Assembly: GCF_014648855.1 (NCBI RefSeq)
Contig: NZ_BMRX01000007.1
Span: 310,001 to 374,000, forward strand
Source of the DNA: Streptomyces parvulus
GTDB taxonomy: Bacteria; Actinomycetota; Actinomycetes; Streptomycetales; Streptomycetaceae
DNA length: 64,000 bases
Direction: 5' to 3'
Positions 7,381-16,403 of the stretch are shown in pieces (position 1 is the first letter of the stretch; every line of letters starts with the position of its first letter). Below the pieces are notes generated by a model. It was not told the origin of the DNA. It made no database searches and saw only the letters and a program-made list of their open reading frames with translations. The position numbers were made by a program, and so were the translations under genes.

Positions 7381-8589
7381 ATGGAGTTCCGGCAGTCGAA
7401 CAAGCTCAGCGAGGTCTGCTACGAGATCCGCGGCCCGGTCATCGAGCACGCCGACGCGCTGGAGGAGGCGGGGCACAGCGTGCTGCGGCTCAACACCGGC
7501 AACCCGGCCCTCTTCGGCTTCGAGGCGCCGGAGGAGATCCTCCAGGACATGATCCGCATGCTGCCCAGGGCGCACGGATACACCGACTCGCGCGGCGTCC
7601 TCTCCGCCCGCCGCGCCGTGGCCCAGCGCTACCAGACCCTCGGCCTGGAAGTGGACGTCGACGACGTCTTCCTCGGCAACGGCGTCTCGGAGCTGGTCTC
7701 GATGGCCGTGCAGGCGCTGCTGGAGGACGGCGACGAGGTGCTGATCCCCGCCCCCGACTTCCCCCTCTGGACGGCGGTGACCACCCTCGCGGGCGGCAAG
7801 GCGGTGCACTACCTCTGCGACGAACAGGCCGAGTGGTACCCCGACCTGGCCGACATGGAGTCGAAGATCACCGACCGCACCAAGGCGGTCGTCATCATCA
7901 ACCCCAACAACCCCACCGGCGCGGTCTACCCCGAGGAGATCGTCGAGGGCATCCTCGACCTCGCCCGCCGGCACGGTCTGATGGTCTTCGCCGACGAGAT
8001 CTACGACCAGATCCTCTACGACGACGCCGTGCACCACTCGGCCGCCGCGCTCGCCCCCGACCTGGTGGTCCTCACCTTCTGCGGCCTCTCCAAGACCTAC
8101 CGGGTGGCCGGCTTCCGCTCCGGCTGGCTGGTCGTCACGGGGCCCAGGCAGCACGCGAAGGACTACCTGGAGGGCCTGACCATGCTGGCCTCCATGCGCC
8201 TGTGCGCCAACGCGCCCGCCCAGTACGCCATCCAGGCCGCGCTCGGCGGCCGCCAGTCGATCCGCGACCTGACGGCCCCCGGCGGCCGGCTGCGCGAACA
8301 GCGGGACGTGGCCTGGGAGAAGCTCAACGAGATCCCGGGCGTCTCCTGCGTGAAGCCCAAGGGCGCGCTGTACGCGTTCCCGCGCATCGACCCGAAGGTG
8401 CACGGCATCCACGACGACGAGAAGTTCGTCCTCGACCTGCTGCTCCGGGAGAAGATCCAGGTGGTCCAGGGCACCGGCTTCAACTGGCCGTCCCCCGACC
8501 ACTTCCGCATCCTCACCCTGCCCCACGCGGACGACCTGGAGGCGGCCATCGGGCGGATCGGCCGGTTCCTGGGCGGGTACCGGCAGTAG
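7381..8589 (+). CDS. PLP-dependent aminotransferase, AlaA-like
   Basis: This 402-aa class I/II fold-type I aminotransferase resembles glutamate-pyruvate aminotransferase AlaA in length and motifs. NPNNPTG is at 174-180, the DEIYD cofactor aspartate at about 205, the Schiff-base lysine is K238 in GLSKTYR, and the phosphate-contacting arginine is in GFRSGW (R246). A distal substrate-binding arginine is in FRILTLP near 377. It is expected to be cytosolic, exchanging alanine and 2-oxoglutarate or similar substrates. GGAGGGG lies 10-16 nt before the ATG. Control by the divergent HxlR protein is inferred from the operators. Confidence 0.9.
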   Translation: MEFRQSNKLSEVCYEIRGPVIEHADALEEAGHSVLRLNTGNPALFGFEAPEEILQDMIRMLPRAHGYTDSRGVLSARRAVAQRYQTLGLEVDVDDVFLGNGVSELVSMAVQALLEDGDEVLIPAPDFPLWTAVTTLAGGKAVHYLCDEQAEWYPDLADMESKITDRTKAVVIINPNNPTGAVYPEEIVEGILDLARRHGLMVFADEIYDQILYDDAVHHSAAALAPDLVVLTFCGLSKTYRVAGFRSGWLVVTGPRQHAKDYLEGLTMLASMRLCANAPAQYAIQAALGGRQSIRDLTAPGGRLREQRDVAWEKLNEIPGVSCVKPKGALYAFPRIDPKVHGIHDDEKFVLDLLLREKIQVVQGTGFNWPSPDHFRILTLPHADDLEAAIGRIGRFLGGYRQ

Positions 8590-8615
8590 CGCCGCCGGGA
8601 CCGTAGCCTGGGGGC

Positions 8616-9215
8616 ATGGGTGATCTTTTTCTGGTTCGGCACGGGGAGACCGAGTGGTCTCGGTCGGGACGGCACACCGGGCTGACGGACGTGCCGCTGA
8701 CCGAGCACGGGCGGGACCAGGCGCGGAGTCTGGTGCCGCTGATCCGCTCGCACCGGATCGGCGCCGCCTTCGTCAGCCCCTTCCAGCGGGCCCGGGAGAC
8801 GGCCGAGCTGATCGGGCTGCACGACGTGCGGGTCGACCCGGATCTGCACGAGTGGGACTACGGCGGGTACGAGGGGATCACCACGGTCGAGATCCACCGG
8901 GAGCGGCCGGACTGGTTCCTGTTCAGCGACGGGGTCGAGCCCGGGCCGCCGGAGCACCCCGGGGAGTCCCCGGAGCAGGTCGGGGAGCGGGCGGACCGGG
9001 TGCTGGCCCGGGTGGAGGCGGCGTTCGCCAACACCGAGGGGTGCGTGGTGCTGGTCGCGCACGGGCACTTCCTGCGGGTGCTGACCGCGCGGCACCTGGG
9101 GCTGCCGCCGTCGCACGGGGCGCTGTTCCAGCTCGGCACCGGCACCCTGTGCCGGCTCGGCACGGAGCACGCGCGGCCGGTGATCGCCGCCTGGAATGTC
9201 AGACCCCCGTCGTAG
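8616..9215 (+). CDS. Histidine phosphatase (phosphoglycerate mutase-like) family protein
   Basis: This 199-aa protein belongs to the branched histidine phosphatase fold. LVRHGET at the N-terminus holds the phosphorylated His9, SPFQRARETA holds the second arginine, LHEWDYGGYEG the acid, and VAHGHFLR the second histidine. It is soluble and the substrate is unknown; it is too short and has the wrong insertions for a cofactor-dependent mutase, so a phosphatase is more likely. TAGCCT (8604-8609) ends 6 nt before the ATG and there is no ribosome binding site, so the mRNA may be leaderless. Confidence 0.88.
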   Translation: MGDLFLVRHGETEWSRSGRHTGLTDVPLTEHGRDQARSLVPLIRSHRIGAAFVSPFQRARETAELIGLHDVRVDPDLHEWDYGGYEGITTVEIHRERPDWFLFSDGVEPGPPEHPGESPEQVGERADRVLARVEAAFANTEGCVVLVAHGHFLRVLTARHLGLPPSHGALFQLGTGTLCRLGTEHARPVIAAWNVRPPS

Positions 9216-9254
9216 TCTTCGAGAGCGTCAACGGTGCGGGGAAGGGAGGACGCC

Positions 9255-9908
9255 GTGGCACTGTCGCCCACAGCCGCGCAGCGTCGCGTCATCGACGCCG
9301 CCGATCCCTCGACCGGACGGCTGCGCGGGACGGAGGCGCAGCTCGCGGGGCTGGTGAAGCGGGGGCTCGCCTTCCGGCACCCGCGCCCGCCGCACGACCA
9401 CTTCCTGACCCCGGCCGGGCACCGGATACGGGACGCGGACGCCGAGCCCGACCCGCCGCCCGGGCCCGTGCCCGCCGCCGCTCGCCCCGACACCGGCGGG
9501 GGCGTCTTCGCCGCGCGGGTGGGCGGCGAGGAGGACGTGCCGGACGGCGCCGGACCCGCCCGGCTGCGAGAGGTGCGCGGCGCCTGGCAGGGGCTGCTGG
9601 AGCTGCGCCGGATGACCCGCCCGGACGGGAGCACGGAGCTGCCCTGTACTTGGGAGCGCACCCACCTGGTGCGGGCGGCCGCACTCGCGCTGGAGGCGGC
9701 CGGGCACCGTCCCGCGGGCCCGGCGGGCGACGACGGGTACCGGGTGCGCGCGACCCCGCAGCCGGACGCCGTCGCCGTCCACCAGCCGGACGCCGCGGCG
9801 CTGCGGGAGTGCGCCGCGACGCTGGAGCGGGCCGGGTGGCAGGCCGGGGAGCACACCGAGCCGCGCACCCGGACGCGTTACCTGCTGGCCTCCCCGCGGA
9901 AGGTGTGA
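9255..9908 (+). CDS. Hypothetical protein with N-terminal winged-helix-like segment
   Basis: I start this gene at the GTG at 9255 because GGGAGGAC (9244-9251) lies at normal spacing; an upstream GTG at 9234 would destroy it. The 217-aa product begins with a helical segment and LAGLVKRGLAFRHPRPPHDHFLTPAGHRIR (about 32-60), which reads like the recognition helix and wing of a small winged-helix domain. A proline-rich linker (65-85) and an alpha/beta C-terminal half follow. No family was recognised. It could be a regulator or a small actinobacterial accessory protein. Confidence 0.6.
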   Translation: MALSPTAAQRRVIDAADPSTGRLRGTEAQLAGLVKRGLAFRHPRPPHDHFLTPAGHRIRDADAEPDPPPGPVPAAARPDTGGGVFAARVGGEEDVPDGAGPARLREVRGAWQGLLELRRMTRPDGSTELPCTWERTHLVRAAALALEAAGHRPAGPAGDDGYRVRATPQPDAVAVHQPDAAALRECAATLERAGWQAGEHTEPRTRTRYLLASPRKV

Positions 9909-9967
9909 GGCTCCCCCGGCGTGCCAGGATCGACCGGTCAGTACGCCGACGAGGAGAGGCAGCAGCG

Positions 9968-10390
9968 GTGAGTGAGCCGTTTTCCGTACCCGTGACGGTC
10001 CGGGGGTACGAGACCGACACCCAGGGGCATCTCAACCAGGCCGTGTACCTGAACTACGCCGAGCACGCCCGCTGGTCACTGCTCGACGCGGCCGGCATCC
10101 GGCAGGCCGACCTGGTCGCCCGCGGGGTGGGCCCGGTGGCCCTGGAGACGACCATCCGCTTCCGGCGCGAGCTGCTCGCCGGGGACGAGGTGGAGGTGAC
10201 CTGCGCCTTCGAGTGGGGCGAGGGCAAGACCTTCGGGATCCACCAGGTGATCCGCAAGGCGGACGGCACGGTGGCCGCCGAGGTCGAGGGCGTCGGCGGC
10301 CTCATGGATCTGCGGGCGCGCAGACTGGTGGCCGATCCCCGGGAGCGGTTCAAGGAACTGGCGTCGGATCCGGGGCTGTTCGGGCTGTAG
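9968..10390 (+). CDS. Acyl-CoA thioesterase, 4HBT/YbgC-FadM-like hotdog fold
   Basis: This 140-aa single-hotdog protein shows the 4HBT signature near the N-terminus: VRGYETDTQGHLNQAVYLNYAEHARW, with the catalytic Asp in the YETDTQGHLN motif. It should hydrolyse a cytosolic acyl-CoA of unknown chain. GTG at 9968 is preceded by GAGGAG (9951-9956). A strong hairpin follows 20 nt after the stop. Confidence 0.88.
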   Translation: MSEPFSVPVTVRGYETDTQGHLNQAVYLNYAEHARWSLLDAAGIRQADLVARGVGPVALETTIRFRRELLAGDEVEVTCAFEWGEGKTFGIHQVIRKADGTVAAEVEGVGGLMDLRARRLVADPRERFKELASDPGLFGL

Positions 10391-10409
10391 GCGGCGGCCG
10401 GGCGCCGCG

Positions 10410-10444
10410 CGGGCCGGCGCCCCTCGGGGAGGGGCGCCGGCCCG
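10410..10444. terminator. Bidirectional terminator hairpin
   Basis: A perfect 15-bp stem (10410-10424 with 10430-10444) and a 5-nt loop lie between the convergent thioesterase and NCS2 permease genes. Confidence 0.8.
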
Positions 10445-10467
10445 TTCGCCGGGTCAGGTGCGCGGGG

Positions 10468-11874
10468 TCACGGGGTGCCCGGGGTCACGGCGTGACCGCG
10501 TTCCCGGGAGGCCTCGGTGATCTCCTCTCCCGCCTCCATCGGGTGGGTCACGTCCTCCGCCTCGCGCGAGCGGCCGCCGATGTGGTTGAAGAGCAGGTTG
10601 AGCACGACGGCGGCGACACAGCCGGTGGAGATGCCGGAGTCCAGGATGATCTTCGCGTTCTCCGGGAACGAGTGGTAGAACTCCGGGGCCGCGATCGGGA
10701 TGATGCCGACGGCCAGCGAGACCGCCACGATCAGGACGTTGTTGTCCTTGTCGAGGCTCGCCCGGACCAGGGTCTGGATGCCGCTGGCCGCGACCGAGCC
10801 GAAGAGCACCACGCCGGCGCCGCCCAGGACCGGGCGCGGGACGACGGCGATGAGCGAGGCCGCCATGGGACACAGGCCCATCAGGACCAGGAAGCCGCCG
10901 CCGACCGCGACGACGTAGCGGCTGCGGATCTTCGTCATCGCGACCAGGCCGATGTTCTGCGCGAAGGCGCTGCACATGAAGCCGTTGAAGACGGGGCTGA
11001 TGGCCGAGCCGAGGGTGTCGGCGCGCAGGCCGGCCGCGATGGTCTTCTCGTCGGCGGGGCGGTCCACGATCTCGCCGAGGGCGAGCATGTCGGCGGTGGA
11101 CTCGGTCATCGAGACCACCATCACCACGCACATGGAGACGATCGCGGCGATCTGGAACTGCGGGGCGCCGAAGTGGAAGGGCGTCGGGAAGCCGACGACG
11201 TCGGCGTCCGCGACCGGCCCGAAGTCCGTGACGCCGAACGGGATCGCGATGAGCGTGCCCGCCACCAGGCCGAGGAGCACCGCGATCTGCTTGACGAAGC
11301 CGCGGGTGAAGCGGCGCAGCACGAGGACGATGACCAGGGTGATCGCGGCCAGTCCGAGGTTGGTGGCCGAGCCGTAGTCGTCCGCCGCGGCATCGGGTCC
11401 CTGCGCCCAGCCGAAGGCCACGGGCAGCAGGGATATGCCTATCAGGGTGATGACGGTGCCGGTGACGACCGGCGGGAAGAAGCGGATCGCCTTGCTGAAG
11501 AACGGCGCGGCGAAGAAGCCGAGGACTCCGGCGACGATGACCGCGCCGAAGATGATCGGCAGCGCGTCGGACTTGTCGTCGGTGGAGGCGACCACGGCGG
11601 TCATGGGGGCGACACCCGCGAAGGTGACGCCGTTGACGAACGGCAGCCGGGCGCCGATCTTCCAGATGCCGAGGGTCTGCAGAAAGGTGGCGAGGCCCGC
11701 GGTGAACAGGCAGGCGCCGGTGAGGAAGGTGAGTTCGGTGGCGGACAGCCCGATGGCCGCGCCGACTATCAGGGGTGGTGCGACTACTCCGGCGTACATC
11801 GCGGCCACGTGCTGCAGGCCGGTCGTCGCCATCTTCAGGGGCGGGAGTTTCTCGTCAACAGGGTGGTCGGCCAC
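10468..11874 (-). CDS. NCS2-family purine permease (uracil/xanthine permease type)
   Basis: This 468-aa integral membrane protein has the NCS2 (nucleobase-ascorbate) pattern of about 14 membrane segments. Signature regions are QHVAAMYAGVVAPPLI near the N-terminus, MTESTADMLALGE (about 262-274) with the substrate-contacting Glu, and NGFMCSAFAQNIGLVAMT (about 305-322). It most resembles xanthine/urate:H+ symporters. It lies 243 bp beyond the 8-oxoguanine deaminase gene on the same strand, with a terminator-like hairpin between them, so it may have its own promoter. A second, related permease lies upstream at 13579-14991. Confidence 0.88.
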   Translation of the reverse strand: MADHPVDEKLPPLKMATTGLQHVAAMYAGVVAPPLIVGAAIGLSATELTFLTGACLFTAGLATFLQTLGIWKIGARLPFVNGVTFAGVAPMTAVVASTDDKSDALPIIFGAVIVAGVLGFFAAPFFSKAIRFFPPVVTGTVITLIGISLLPVAFGWAQGPDAAADDYGSATNLGLAAITLVIVLVLRRFTRGFVKQIAVLLGLVAGTLIAIPFGVTDFGPVADADVVGFPTPFHFGAPQFQIAAIVSMCVVMVVSMTESTADMLALGEIVDRPADEKTIAAGLRADTLGSAISPVFNGFMCSAFAQNIGLVAMTKIRSRYVVAVGGGFLVLMGLCPMAASLIAVVPRPVLGGAGVVLFGSVAASGIQTLVRASLDKDNNVLIVAVSLAVGIIPIAAPEFYHSFPENAKIILDSGISTGCVAAVVLNLLFNHIGGRSREAEDVTHPMEAGEEITEASRERGHAVTPGTP

Positions 11875-11991
11875 GGCGGCGTCCCTCCGGTCGGTTACGC
11901 GTCGGCTCTGACGCGGGTGTCATGGAGGTGGAGCTGGTGGTGATGGTCGTGCGGGACCGTGACGGACCGTCTGGGGAAACGGTGACCGTCC

Positions 11992-12023
11992 CCGGGGCGT
12001 GCGCATGGGCGCGCACGCCCCGG
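11992..12023 (-). terminator. Terminator-like hairpin after the deaminase gene
   Basis: A 13-bp perfect stem (11992-12004 with 12011-12023) and a 6-nt loop lie 95 nt past the 8-oxoguanine deaminase stop. The rest of the 243-bp gap carries GGACCGT repeats (about 11954-11989) of unknown meaning. Confidence 0.6.
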
Positions 12024-12117
12024 AGTAGGCCGCCGTGGGCCCCGCTCGGGTCCACGGCTACCGGCCGGGAGCCGTCCCTCTCGGCCGGAGATCAAATGGT
12101 GTGCTGTCGTGCGGTGT

Positions 12118-13506
12118 TCAGGCCTGGGCGGCGATCCGCGCCAGGCGCCGCGCCTCGTCCCGGGTGGAGCGGGCGATGGCGTCCTCGTCGACGGTCAGCA
12201 GGCGGCCGTCCTCGACGATCTGCCGGCCGTTCACGAACGAGGCCGTGACCGGGGCCGCGGCGCCGAAGACCAGGGCGGTCACCGGGTCGGCGATCGCGGA
12301 GTGGGCGAGGGTGTCCATCCGCCACAACACCAGGTCGGCGAGCTTGCCCGCCTCCAGCGAGCCGGTCTCGGCGGCCCGGCCGAGCACCTGCGCACCGCCG
12401 TGGGTCCCGAGGCGCAGCGCCTTGCGGGCGTTCAGGGCGGCCTCGCGGTGGGCGCCGAGGCGGTTGATGAGGAGGGCGTTGCGCAGTTCGGTGTGGAGTT
12501 CGCCGGACTCGTTGGAGGCCGTGCCGTCGACGCCGAGGCCGACCGGGACACCGGCGGCGAGCATGTCGGGGACCCGGGCGATGCCGGCGGCGAGGCGGGC
12601 GTTGGAGGACGGGCAGTGCGCGACGCCGGTCTTCGTGCGGGCGAAGGCGGCGATGTCCGAGTCGTTCATGTGGACGCAGTGCGCCATCCACACGTCCTCG
12701 CCGAGCCAGCCGGTGGACTCGAAGTAGTCGGTCGGGCCCATGCCGAACAGCTCGTGGCAGAACTTCTCCTCCTCCACGGTCTCCGAACCGTGGGTGTGCA
12801 GCCGCACGCCGAGCCGGCGAGCCAGCTCCGCGCCCTGGCGCATCAGTTCGGTGGAGACCGAGAAGGGGGAGCAGGGCGCGACGGCGACCTGGGTCATCGC
12901 GTCGAAGGAGGAGTCGTGGTGCTCCTTGACGGTGGCCTCGGTGGCGGCGAGCGCCCCGTCCAGGCTCTCCACCGCGAAGTCCGGCGGCAGCCCGCCGTCC
13001 GACTCGCCGCGGTCCATGGAGCCGCGGGCGAGGGTGAAGCGGACACCCGTCTCGCGGGCCGCGCGGATGATCGCGCCGGACAGGTCGCCGGAGCCCCGCG
13101 GGTAGACGTAGTGGTGGTCCATGGCGGTGGTGACGCCGCCGCGGGCCATCATGGCGAGCGACCCCTGGGCCGCCGCGTAGGCCATCGGCTCGTCGATGCG
13201 CGCCCACGTCGGGTACAGCGCGACCAGCCAGTTGAACAGGTTGTGGTCGGTGGCCAGGCCCCGGGTGATCCACTGGTAGAAGTGGTGGTGGGTGTTGATC
13301 AGACCGGGCGTGACCAGGTGCCCGGTCCCGTCGATCCGGCGTACGACGTTGTCCAGACCCTCCGGTGCGCTGCCCGCGCCGACCGACTCGATCCGGTTGC
13401 CGGCGATGACGACATGGCCCGAGGCGTACTCGGTGTCGCCCGCGTCGACGGTCGCGATCGCGCAGTTCTCGATGACCGTGCGCTCGGCTGCCGATGATGC
13501 TGCCAT
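12118..13506 (-). CDS. 8-oxoguanine deaminase (amidohydrolase superfamily)
   Basis: This 462-aa cytosolic metal-dependent deaminase of the COG0402 branch has metal ligands in TPGLINTHHHFYQ (about 68-80), the HTHGSET motif with the catalytic His/Glu region, AHCVHMN, and the catalytic Asp in VDGTASNESG. The sequence is closest in feel to 8-oxoguanine deaminases, which make urate from 8-oxoguanine; a guanine or isoxanthopterin deaminase cannot be excluded. I start it at ATG 13506 (AAGGAAG at usual spacing) rather than 21 codons upstream. It lies between two NCS2 permeases downstream of uricase, and its product would feed uricase directly. Confidence 0.8.
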   Translation of the reverse strand: MAASSAAERTVIENCAIATVDAGDTEYASGHVVIAGNRIESVGAGSAPEGLDNVVRRIDGTGHLVTPGLINTHHHFYQWITRGLATDHNLFNWLVALYPTWARIDEPMAYAAAQGSLAMMARGGVTTAMDHHYVYPRGSGDLSGAIIRAARETGVRFTLARGSMDRGESDGGLPPDFAVESLDGALAATEATVKEHHDSSFDAMTQVAVAPCSPFSVSTELMRQGAELARRLGVRLHTHGSETVEEEKFCHELFGMGPTDYFESTGWLGEDVWMAHCVHMNDSDIAAFARTKTGVAHCPSSNARLAAGIARVPDMLAAGVPVGLGVDGTASNESGELHTELRNALLINRLGAHREAALNARKALRLGTHGGAQVLGRAAETGSLEAGKLADLVLWRMDTLAHSAIADPVTALVFGAAAPVTASFVNGRQIVEDGRLLTVDEDAIARSTRDEARRLARIAAQA

Positions 13507-13578
13507 GCTGCTTCCTTGTCTTTCAGTGGGGCCCGTGGACGGGGATGGGAGTACCCACGGGGAGGGCACGGCAGGACC

Positions 13579-14991
13579 CTAGGAGGATTTGAGTGCCGGA
13601 ACCGGCTGGCGGCTCCGGGTGCCGAGATGGTGGAAGAAGAGGTTGAGCGTGACCGCGACGATCGCGCCGGCGCTGATGCCGGAGCCGAGGACGGTCTGCG
13701 CCCAGGCGGGGAACTCGGCGTAGAAGGCCGGTGCGGCCAGCGGGATGATGCCCGCACCGAGCGCCACGGCCACCAGGATGATGTTGGAGCTGTCGTCCAG
13801 GCCGGCCTCGGACAGCGTGCGGATGCCGCTGACGGCGATGGAGCCGAAGAGCACGATGCCCGCGCCGCCGAGGACCGGCATCGGCACCAGGGAGACGACC
13901 GCGCCGAGGACCGGGAAGGCCCCGAGGACCAGCAGGGTGGCGCCGGCGGCGGCGACCACGTAGCGGCTGCGCACCCGGGTGAGCGAGACGACGCCGACGT
14001 TCTGCGCGAAGGCGGAGGTGGGGAAGCCGCCGAAGACGGGGCCGATCAGGGTGGCGAGGCCGTCGGTGCGCAGGCCGCGGGTGATGACCTTGGAGTCGGC
14101 GCGGCGGTCGCAGATCTCGCCGAGGGCGAGCATGCCGGCGGACGACTCGGTCATCAGGACCAGCATCACGATGCACAGCGACAGGATGGCCGCGGGCTGG
14201 AACTCGGGGGCGCCGAAGGCGAACGGGGTGGGCAGCGCGGCGACCGGCGCGGACTTGAGGGCGCCGACGTCGGCCATGCCGAGGGGCAGGGCGACGAGGG
14301 TGCCGACGAGCAGCCCGAGGAGCAGGGCGACCTGCTTGAAAAAGCCCCTGCCGAAGCGCTGGACGACGAGGATGACGCCGAGGGTGAAGGCGGCGAGCGC
14401 GAGGTTGCGCATCGAGCCGAAGTCGGCGGCGGTCTTGTCGCCGCCCTGGGCCCAGCCGACGGGCACCGGCATCAGCGTGACGCCGATCAGGGTGATGACC
14501 ACCCCGGTGACCAGCGGCGGGAAGAAGCGCAGCAGCCGCCCGAAGAACGGGCCGACGGCGAGGCAGAACACGCCCGCGACCATCACCGCGCCGTAGATGG
14601 CGGGGAGTTGGCCGCCGTCGCCGTTGGTCTCGGCGATCGCGAGGATGGGGGCGATGCCGGCCGAGGAGGCGGCGTTGACGAAGGGCAGGCGGTTGCCGAC
14701 GAAACCCTTGACCCCGAGGGTCTGGAGCAGCGTGGCGATGCCCGCGATGAGCAGGCTCGCGGCGATCAGCCGCGTGCGGCCCTCCAGGTCGAGTCCGACG
14801 GCCTGGCCGATGATGAGCGGAGGGGTGACGACGCCGGCGTACATCGCGGCGATGTGCTGGAGCGCGGCGGGGACGAGCCGCGAGGGGTGGAGCTTCTCGT
14901 CCACCGGGTGCACGGACGTGACGGCGTCCTCGGTGTGCACCGGCGGGGTGGAACGGGAGCCTTTCGCCGGCTCCGATGCAGGCACTGCCAT
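13579..14991 (-). CDS. NCS2-family purine permease, uricase-linked
   Basis: This 470-aa NCS2 transporter has LQHIAAMYAGVVTPPLI near residue 45, MTESSAGMLALGE (about 275) and GGFPTSAFAQNVGVVSLTRVRSRYV (about 312-336). It is a paralogue of the permease at 10468-11874. About 14 membrane segments are expected. The start ATG 14991 has GGAGG nearby. It follows uricase by 64 bp and precedes the deaminase by 72 bp on the same strand, so it is probably in the uraD-uraH-uricase operon and probably imports urate or xanthine. The extra N-terminal 25 residues are polar and disordered. Confidence 0.88.
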   Translation of the reverse strand: MAVPASEPAKGSRSTPPVHTEDAVTSVHPVDEKLHPSRLVPAALQHIAAMYAGVVTPPLIIGQAVGLDLEGRTRLIAASLLIAGIATLLQTLGVKGFVGNRLPFVNAASSAGIAPILAIAETNGDGGQLPAIYGAVMVAGVFCLAVGPFFGRLLRFFPPLVTGVVITLIGVTLMPVPVGWAQGGDKTAADFGSMRNLALAAFTLGVILVVQRFGRGFFKQVALLLGLLVGTLVALPLGMADVGALKSAPVAALPTPFAFGAPEFQPAAILSLCIVMLVLMTESSAGMLALGEICDRRADSKVITRGLRTDGLATLIGPVFGGFPTSAFAQNVGVVSLTRVRSRYVVAAAGATLLVLGAFPVLGAVVSLVPMPVLGGAGIVLFGSIAVSGIRTLSEAGLDDSSNIILVAVALGAGIIPLAAPAFYAEFPAWAQTVLGSGISAGAIVAVTLNLFFHHLGTRSRQPVPALKSS

Positions 14992-15055
14992 GGTGTTCCC
15001 TCCGGTGTGGCGCGCCGCCGGCCTCGGTGGCCGGGCCGGCGGCGCGCGTACCGCG

Positions 15056-15991
15056 TCAGAGGTTGGTCATGTCGACCGGGATCAGTTGCTCGGCGCCGTC
15101 GCGCAGGATGGTGGCCTCGATCAGGCCGTAGGGGCGGTCGGCGGCGTAGTAGACGGCGCCGTCCTTGGCCTCGTTGTCGATCCCGAAGGGCGACAGGTCG
15201 GAGCGGAAGTGGTGCTTGTTGGGCATGGAGAAGCGGATCTCGTCGACCTCGTCGCGGGAGTTGAGCACCCGCACACCCATCTCGAAGAGGGTCTGCTGGA
15301 GCGAGTACGAGTAGGTCTCGGCGAACGCCTGGAGCGCGTGCTTGCGCACCCCGTTGTACGAGCGGTCCCAGTCCGGGGCGTGCGAGTCGACGCCGTCCCA
15401 GTTGTGCCGCCACCAGGTGGAGACGGTGGTGGCGAGGATCCGGTCGTAGTCCTCCTTGAGGGTCGTGTACTTGTCCTTCAGGTAGCCGAAGAACTCGGAG
15501 TTGGTGGAGTTCAGGACGGTGAGGTCCTTGAACCCGGAGAGCACCTGGATGCCGTGGCCGTCGTAGGTGATCTCCGCGACGCGGGTCTCCTGGCCGGTGC
15601 GGACGAAGGAGTGGGCGATCTCCTCGGAGCCGACGAAGCGGGCGCCGCCCTTGGAGGTCTCGATCCGCTCCCAGCCGTACTCCTCGATGCGGATGCGGGC
15701 CCGGCCGATGGGCTCGTTGTTGTCCACGAAGTGGCGGGCGAGCTTGACGCCGAGGTCCTCGGCGCTCTCGATGCCGTGCTCCTTGGCGAAGGCGTACACC
15801 GTGTTCTTGGTGGTGTCGGTCGGCAGGACGTTGGCGTTCGAACCGCTGCGGTGGACGTCCTCCATGTCGCCGGAGAGGGCGACGGAGACGTTCAGGTCCT
15901 TGATGTGGTGCGTGTCGCCGTCACGCGTGATCTTGACGACGCGGTTCTCAGCCTTGCCGTACTGGTTCTGTCCCAGGACGAAACGGGTCAT
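15056..15991 (-). CDS. uox: Urate oxidase (uricase)
   Basis: This 311-aa cofactor-free oxidase converts urate, O2 and water to 5-hydroxyisourate and H2O2. YGKAENRVVKI near the N-terminus contains the catalytic lysine, LPTDTTKNTVYAFAKEHG holds the catalytic Thr, and MPNKHHF near residue 280 provides the histidine; these define the T-fold tetramer active site. I start it at MTRFVLGQNQYGK (ATG 15991), the normal N-terminus of actinobacterial uricases. It follows HIU hydrolase by 8 bp and is the third gene of the uraD operon. The peroxide it makes explains the shared operator with the nearby catalase. Confidence 0.96.
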   Translation of the reverse strand: MTRFVLGQNQYGKAENRVVKITRDGDTHHIKDLNVSVALSGDMEDVHRSGSNANVLPTDTTKNTVYAFAKEHGIESAEDLGVKLARHFVDNNEPIGRARIRIEEYGWERIETSKGGARFVGSEEIAHSFVRTGQETRVAEITYDGHGIQVLSGFKDLTVLNSTNSEFFGYLKDKYTTLKEDYDRILATTVSTWWRHNWDGVDSHAPDWDRSYNGVRKHALQAFAETYSYSLQQTLFEMGVRVLNSRDEVDEIRFSMPNKHHFRSDLSPFGIDNEAKDGAVYYAADRPYGLIEATILRDGAEQLIPVDMTNL

Positions 15992-15999
15992 GGTTTCGG

Positions 16000-16401
16000 T
16001 CAGCTCCCTCGGTAAACGGAGTAGCCGAACGGGTTGAGCAGCAGCGGAACGTGGTAGTGCTCGCCGGGCACCACCGCGAAGGTGATGGTGACCTCGGGGA
16101 AGAACACGGGCCGGCCGTTCTCGCTGTCCCGGAGCGCGGGGGCGTCCTGCTGGGCCGCGGCTTGCTTCTTGGCGAAGTACGTCTCGGTGTCGAAGTCGAG
16201 GCGTACGTGGGTGGTGCCCTCCGGCAGGGCCGGGAGGTCCTTGCACCGGCCGTCGGCGTCGGTCGCGGAGCCGCCGAGCGCCTGCCAGTCCGCCTCTCCG
16301 CCCGAGCGGGCAGAGAGGTGGACGGCGACGGCTTCGGCGGGGCGGCCGACGCTGGTGTCCAGGATGTGCGTGGACACGGAGGCGGTGGTGCTGGTGCTCA
16401 T
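16000..16401 (-). CDS. uraH: 5-hydroxyisourate hydrolase (transthyretin-like)
   Basis: This 133-aa transthyretin-related protein hydrolyses the uricase product 5-hydroxyisourate to OHCU. The N-terminal STHILDTSVGRPA holds the active-site histidine, an internal Arg lies in HVRLDFDTETYF, and the protein ends with the diagnostic YRGS tetrapeptide. It lies between uraD (2-bp gap) and uricase (8-bp gap), so the three enzymes are made from one message in reverse reaction order. Confidence 0.96.
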   Translation of the reverse strand: MSTSTTASVSTHILDTSVGRPAEAVAVHLSARSGGEADWQALGGSATDADGRCKDLPALPEGTTHVRLDFDTETYFAKKQAAAQQDAPALRDSENGRPVFFPEVTITFAVVPGEHYHVPLLLNPFGYSVYRGS

Positions 16402-16403
16402 GG

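Noticed and set aside
13516..15264. 582-codon plus-strand frame opposite the NCS2 permease
   Set aside because: Asp/Glu/Gly-rich shadow of a membrane protein gene; no domain or start signal.
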